From Sorangium cellulosum So0157-2 (lineage in GTDB: Bacteria; Myxococcota_A; Polyangia; Polyangiales; Polyangiaceae): a stretch of 64,000 bases of DNA. The DNA lies in contig NC_021658.1 of NCBI RefSeq assembly GCF_000418325.1, positions 5,009,501-5,073,500 of the forward strand, written 5' to 3'. Under the pieces are notes generated by a model. That model searched no databases. It saw nothing but the letters and a program-made list of their open reading frames with translations, and was not told the origin of the DNA. How positions within the stretch are numbered: the stretch's first letter is position 1; each line of letters begins with the position of its first letter. Made by a program: the position numbers and the translations under genes. Shown here in pieces: positions 61,301 to 64,000 of this stretch.

Positions 61301-62152
61301 ATGATGGCTTATCGGCGGATGGTGGTGGCAGTATCGGCGTGCGTGGCCCTCGTGGCGGCGACCGCGTGTGGAGGGGGGATCGGCGACGCTGGTGACGCTG
61401 CCTCGGGCGGCGACGGGACGGCGAGCGGCGGCGACGGGACGGCGAGCGGCGGCGACATCGGGCAGGACCCCTTCGGCGACATCGGGGGTAGCGCGAGCTC
61501 GGGCGGTGACCCGAGCGCGGGCGGCGACGCCTGCGGCAGCGAGCTCATCGCGATCGTGCGCGACTTCAAGGATACGCACCCGGATTTCGAGGCCCGGCCC
61601 GGGGAGGACCGGGGCATCGTGGAGGCTCAGCTCGGCGCGGACGGCAAGCCGGTCTATGCGGGCGGCAGCGAGGGCACGTTGACCACGACCGGCAAGGAGG
61701 CCTTCGATCAGTGGTTCCGCGACGTGCCCGACGTGAACACCGCCATCCAGATATCCATCTCGCTCGTGGACAACGGGAACGGCACGTCCACGTACGACGA
61801 TGCCGACTTCTTCCCGATCGACGACATGGGGTTTGGCAACGAGGACCGGCGCCACAACTATCACTTCACGCTCGAGCTCCACACCACGTTCGAATACAAG
61901 GGTGGCGAGGTGTTCACCTTCTCGGGCGACGACGACCTCTTCACCTTCATCAACGGCCGTCTCGCGATCGATTTGGGCGGTATTCACAAGCCGGAGAGCG
62001 CGACGATCGACCTCGACGCGCGCGCGCAGGACCTCGGCATCACGCCGGGCAACACGTACGCGCTCGACTTCTTCTTCGCCGAGCGCCGCACGACCGAGTC
62101 GAACTTCCGCATCGACACGTCCATCGGTTGCTTTACCCCGGTCATCAACTGA
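61301..62152 (+). CDS. Fibro-slime domain lipoprotein
   Basis: The 283-residue protein starts at ATG 61301, with AAGGGG 7 bases upstream (a second ATG follows directly). The lipoprotein signal is VSACVALVAATAC. A Gly/Asp/Ser-rich linker with GGDGTAS repeats spans about 28-70. The C-terminal about 200 residues match the fibro-slime/PA14-like domain: IAIVRDFKDTHPDFE, FTFSGDDDLFTFINGRLAID, LGGIHKPESATIDLD and FFFAERRTTESNFRIDTS. This domain occurs in surface proteins of Dictyostelium, Fibrobacter and myxobacteria and is thought to bind carbohydrate. It is probably displayed on the cell surface. Confidence 0.85.
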   Translation: MMAYRRMVVAVSACVALVAATACGGGIGDAGDAASGGDGTASGGDGTASGGDIGQDPFGDIGGSASSGGDPSAGGDACGSELIAIVRDFKDTHPDFEARPGEDRGIVEAQLGADGKPVYAGGSEGTLTTTGKEAFDQWFRDVPDVNTAIQISISLVDNGNGTSTYDDADFFPIDDMGFGNEDRRHNYHFTLELHTTFEYKGGEVFTFSGDDDLFTFINGRLAIDLGGIHKPESATIDLDARAQDLGITPGNTYALDFFFAERRTTESNFRIDTSIGCFTPVIN

Positions 62153-62348
62153 GCTCGGTCGTCCACTGACCTGGCGCGACCTCAGCCCACAGCGCCCTTC
62201 ATTTCCCACCGTCCGCGTTCCTCGGCTCACCACCCGCCCGCGCCGTATCCCGCCCAGCGGCTCGCGCCGACCGCCCCCCGTTCCCCCCTGGAGCGGCCGC
62301 CGTTGCCACCTTGCTCGTGGTTCGCCGCAGCAGGTAGCCTAGGCAACG
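62153..62348 (+). other. Intergenic region (196 bases)
   Basis: GC-rich spacer before the last kinase gene. No gene, strong hairpin or promoter was identified. Confidence 0.3.
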
Positions 62349-64000
62349 ATGCAGGCCAGCGACCCGTTCGGCTGGGTGGGGTCGATCATCGACGGTCAGT
62401 TCGCTGTCGAGGCGCTGGCGGGCGAGGGCGCGTTCGGCGTCGTCTACAGGGCCCGGCACCTCGGCTTCGACGCGCCGGTCGCCGTCAAATGCCTCAAGAT
62501 CCCGACGGGCCTGGGCCCTGACCAGCAAGACGCCTTCCTCGCCAAGTTCCGCGAAGAGGCGCGCCTGCTCCACCAGCTCTCGCGCCGGACCATGGGCATC
62601 GTCCAGGCGCTCGACATCGGCGCTGCGGCCGCGCCGAACGGCCCCTGGACGCCGTACATCGTCATGGAGTGGCTGGAGGGCGAGACGCTGGAGCAGGACC
62701 TCCGGCGCCGCCGCGCCGAGAACGCGCCGCCGAGGAGCCTCACCGAGGCGATCAAGCTCCTCGCGCCGGTCGCCTCCGCGCTCGCCGTCGCCCACGACGA
62801 GAACGTGTCCCACCGCGACGTCAAGCCGGCCAACCTGTTCCTGCTCGGCGACCGCATGAAGGTCCTCGACTTCGGCCTCGCCAAGGTCTTCTCCGAGACG
62901 CCGACGTTCGCCGAGGCGCTCGTCCAGACGGGGCGGACGTTCCGCGCCTTCACGCCGCAGTACGGCGCGCCGGAGCAGTTCAGCCCGCGGTTCGGCGCCA
63001 CCGGGCCGTGGACCGACGTCTACGCGATGGCCCTCATCCTCATCGAGGTCGCCAGCGGCCAGCCCGCCCTCTCCGGCGGCGACGTCATCCAGCTCTTCGT
63101 CGCCTCGAGCGACGAGTCGATCCGGCCGAGCTTCCGCGCTCGCGGCGTGAGCGCGAGCCCCGACGTCGAGGCGGTGCTCGGCCGCGCGCTCGCGATCAAC
63201 CCCTCGCAGCGGTTCCGCAACCTCGGCGAGATGTGGTCCGCCCTCGAGGCCGCCCAGCGCTCCAGCGTCGTCGTGGTGGCGCGCGACACCCTGCGCGCGC
63301 CCGCGTTCGGCGCCGACGCCGCCGACCCCATCGACGACGACGGGCTGCTCGACTTCGCCGCCCTCCACCTGCCGCCGCTGCCGCCGCCGCCCGCGCTCTC
63401 GGTCCCGCCGCCGTCGCTGCCGCCGCCGTCGCGGCCGCAGCGGCGGCCCCCGGAGAGCAGCGGGGGCCGCGGGAGCGTGGGCCCCGAGCGGAGCGCGCCG
63501 AGGGGCCGCGGCGGCGTCCCGTTCGAGGGCGGCGAGCACCGGATCTGCACCGTCCTGTTCGCCGATCTCTCGGAGGCGACCGCGCTCTCGTCGAGGCTCG
63601 ATCCCGAGGACGTCAAGGACGTCGTCGATCGCTGCTACCAGGCGCTCGCGGAGCATGTGGAGCAGATGCACGGGATCGTCGAGCGGCCCATCGGCGGGCG
63701 CGTCATGGCCGTCTTCGGCGTGCCCCGCGCGACCGACTGCGACGCCGAGCGGGCCATCGTCGCGGCGCTCGCCGCGCAGGCCGCGATCCCGCGCCTTTCG
63801 CTGCCGCGCGCGGCGCGGACGGTCCGCCTCTCGGTGCGGATCGGGATCTCGACGGGGCGGGTGTTCGTCGGCGCCGGGAGCTCGGCGCGCCAGGATCTCG
63901 CCGTCATCGGCGACGCGGTGGACGGCGCCGCGCGCCTGCAGCAGCTCGCCCCGCGCGGCGCGATCGTGATCGGCCGCGACACCCACCGCCTCGTCCTCGG
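62349..64000 (+). CDS. Ser/Thr kinase - nucleotide cyclase fusion (3' end cut by window edge)
   Basis: About 550 residues are visible before the window ends. The kinase domain (about 15-285) is intact: GEGAFGVVYRA, VAVKCLK, HRDVKPANLF, DFGLAKVF and GAPEQF. A Pro/Arg-rich linker follows at about 315-395. The class III cyclase domain begins near 398 (RICTVLFADLSEATALSSRL) and continues to DLAVIGDAVDGAARL. The first metal aspartate (FADLS) is present, but the second, normally in IGDGVMAVFG, reads IGGRVMAVFG, so the domain may not be catalytic. A longer C-terminal part (often ATPase/TPR) is likely to lie outside the window. It resembles the kinase/cyclase fusions common in myxobacteria. Confidence 0.88.
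   Translation, partial: MQASDPFGWVGSIIDGQFAVEALAGEGAFGVVYRARHLGFDAPVAVKCLKIPTGLGPDQQDAFLAKFREEARLLHQLSRRTMGIVQALDIGAAAAPNGPWTPYIVMEWLEGETLEQDLRRRRAENAPPRSLTEAIKLLAPVASALAVAHDENVSHRDVKPANLFLLGDRMKVLDFGLAKVFSETPTFAEALVQTGRTFRAFTPQYGAPEQFSPRFGATGPWTDVYAMALILIEVASGQPALSGGDVIQLFVASSDESIRPSFRARGVSASPDVEAVLGRALAINPSQRFRNLGEMWSALEAAQRSSVVVVARDTLRAPAFGADAADPIDDDGLLDFAALHLPPLPPPPALSVPPPSLPPPSRPQRRPPESSGGRGSVGPERSAPRGRGGVPFEGGEHRICTVLFADLSEATALSSRLDPEDVKDVVDRCYQALAEHVEQMHGIVERPIGGRVMAVFGVPRATDCDAERAIVAALAAQAAIPRLSLPRAARTVRLSVRIGISTGRVFVGAGSSARQDLAVIGDAVDGAARLQQLAPRGAIVIGRDTHRLVL

Noticed and set aside
1..64000. tRNA, rRNA, integrase, transposase or prophage genes
   Set aside because: No cloverleaf ends, rRNA signatures, DDE or tyrosine-recombinase motifs were noticed in any intergenic gap or translated frame. 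The only mobile-like signal is the palindrome at 49425-49535.

Overview
The window is about 64 kb of very GC-rich DNA. Its gene content points to a myxobacterium, most likely in the Sorangiineae/Polyangia branch. The evidence is three Hanks-type Ser/Thr kinase genes, many TPR proteins, exported Ala/Gly/Pro-rich lipoproteins, an Rhs protein with a Gly-rich N-terminus, a DUF1592/DUF1552 pair, and above all a large block of gliding-motility (Glt) genes. I saw no tRNA, rRNA, CRISPR array or transposase. The taxonomic placement is inference; no marker gene suitable for phylogeny was examined.

Layout. 1-8.2 kb: a beta-barrel gene cut by the left edge, ftsY, a membrane-anchored Ig/carboxypeptidase-regulatory-like protein, a secreted HEAT-repeat protein, a two-TM HAMP protein, a YraN-family gene and a Cys-rich lipoprotein. 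8.6-32.0 kb: the Glt block, gltC-gltD-gltE / gltF-gltG / a TPR lipoprotein / a giant TPR gene (gltI, formerly agmK). Both gltC and gltF are preceded by good housekeeping-type promoters with an 18-base spacer, and hairpins separate the sub-operons. In Myxococcus xanthus these proteins form the cytoplasm-to-periplasm part of the gliding (Glt) and spore-coat (Nfs) machines powered by AglRQS. Here gltA, gltB, gltH, gltK, gltJ and aglRQS are not in the window, so the block resembles a compact core version.

32-42.4 kb: a Ser/Thr kinase apparently coupled to a 16-codon leader peptide, a convergent kinase-pseudocyclase-ATPase-TPR regulator, two overlapping genes of unknown function, and a TPR/beta-barrel protein. 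42.5-49.6 kb: an Rhs polymorphic-toxin locus. The Rhs gene ends in a probable nucleic-acid deaminase toxin and is followed with a 4-base overlap by a candidate immunity gene. A divergent TPR-SUKH gene lies on the other side. The Rhs gene is split by two frame changes and one stop. A 111-base inverted repeat and a 32-base tandem repeat lie at the right border of this locus.

49.6-64 kb: a membrane protein with a P-loop-less NtrC-like ATPase domain, a beta-barrel/cytochrome-like lipoprotein operon divergent from a DUF1592-DUF1552 operon, an L,D-transpeptidase with a split catalytic domain, an AcpH-like gene, a methyltransferase-like gene, a fibro-slime lipoprotein, and a kinase-cyclase fusion that runs off the right edge. 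Functions are assigned from motifs read by eye; no database search was possible.
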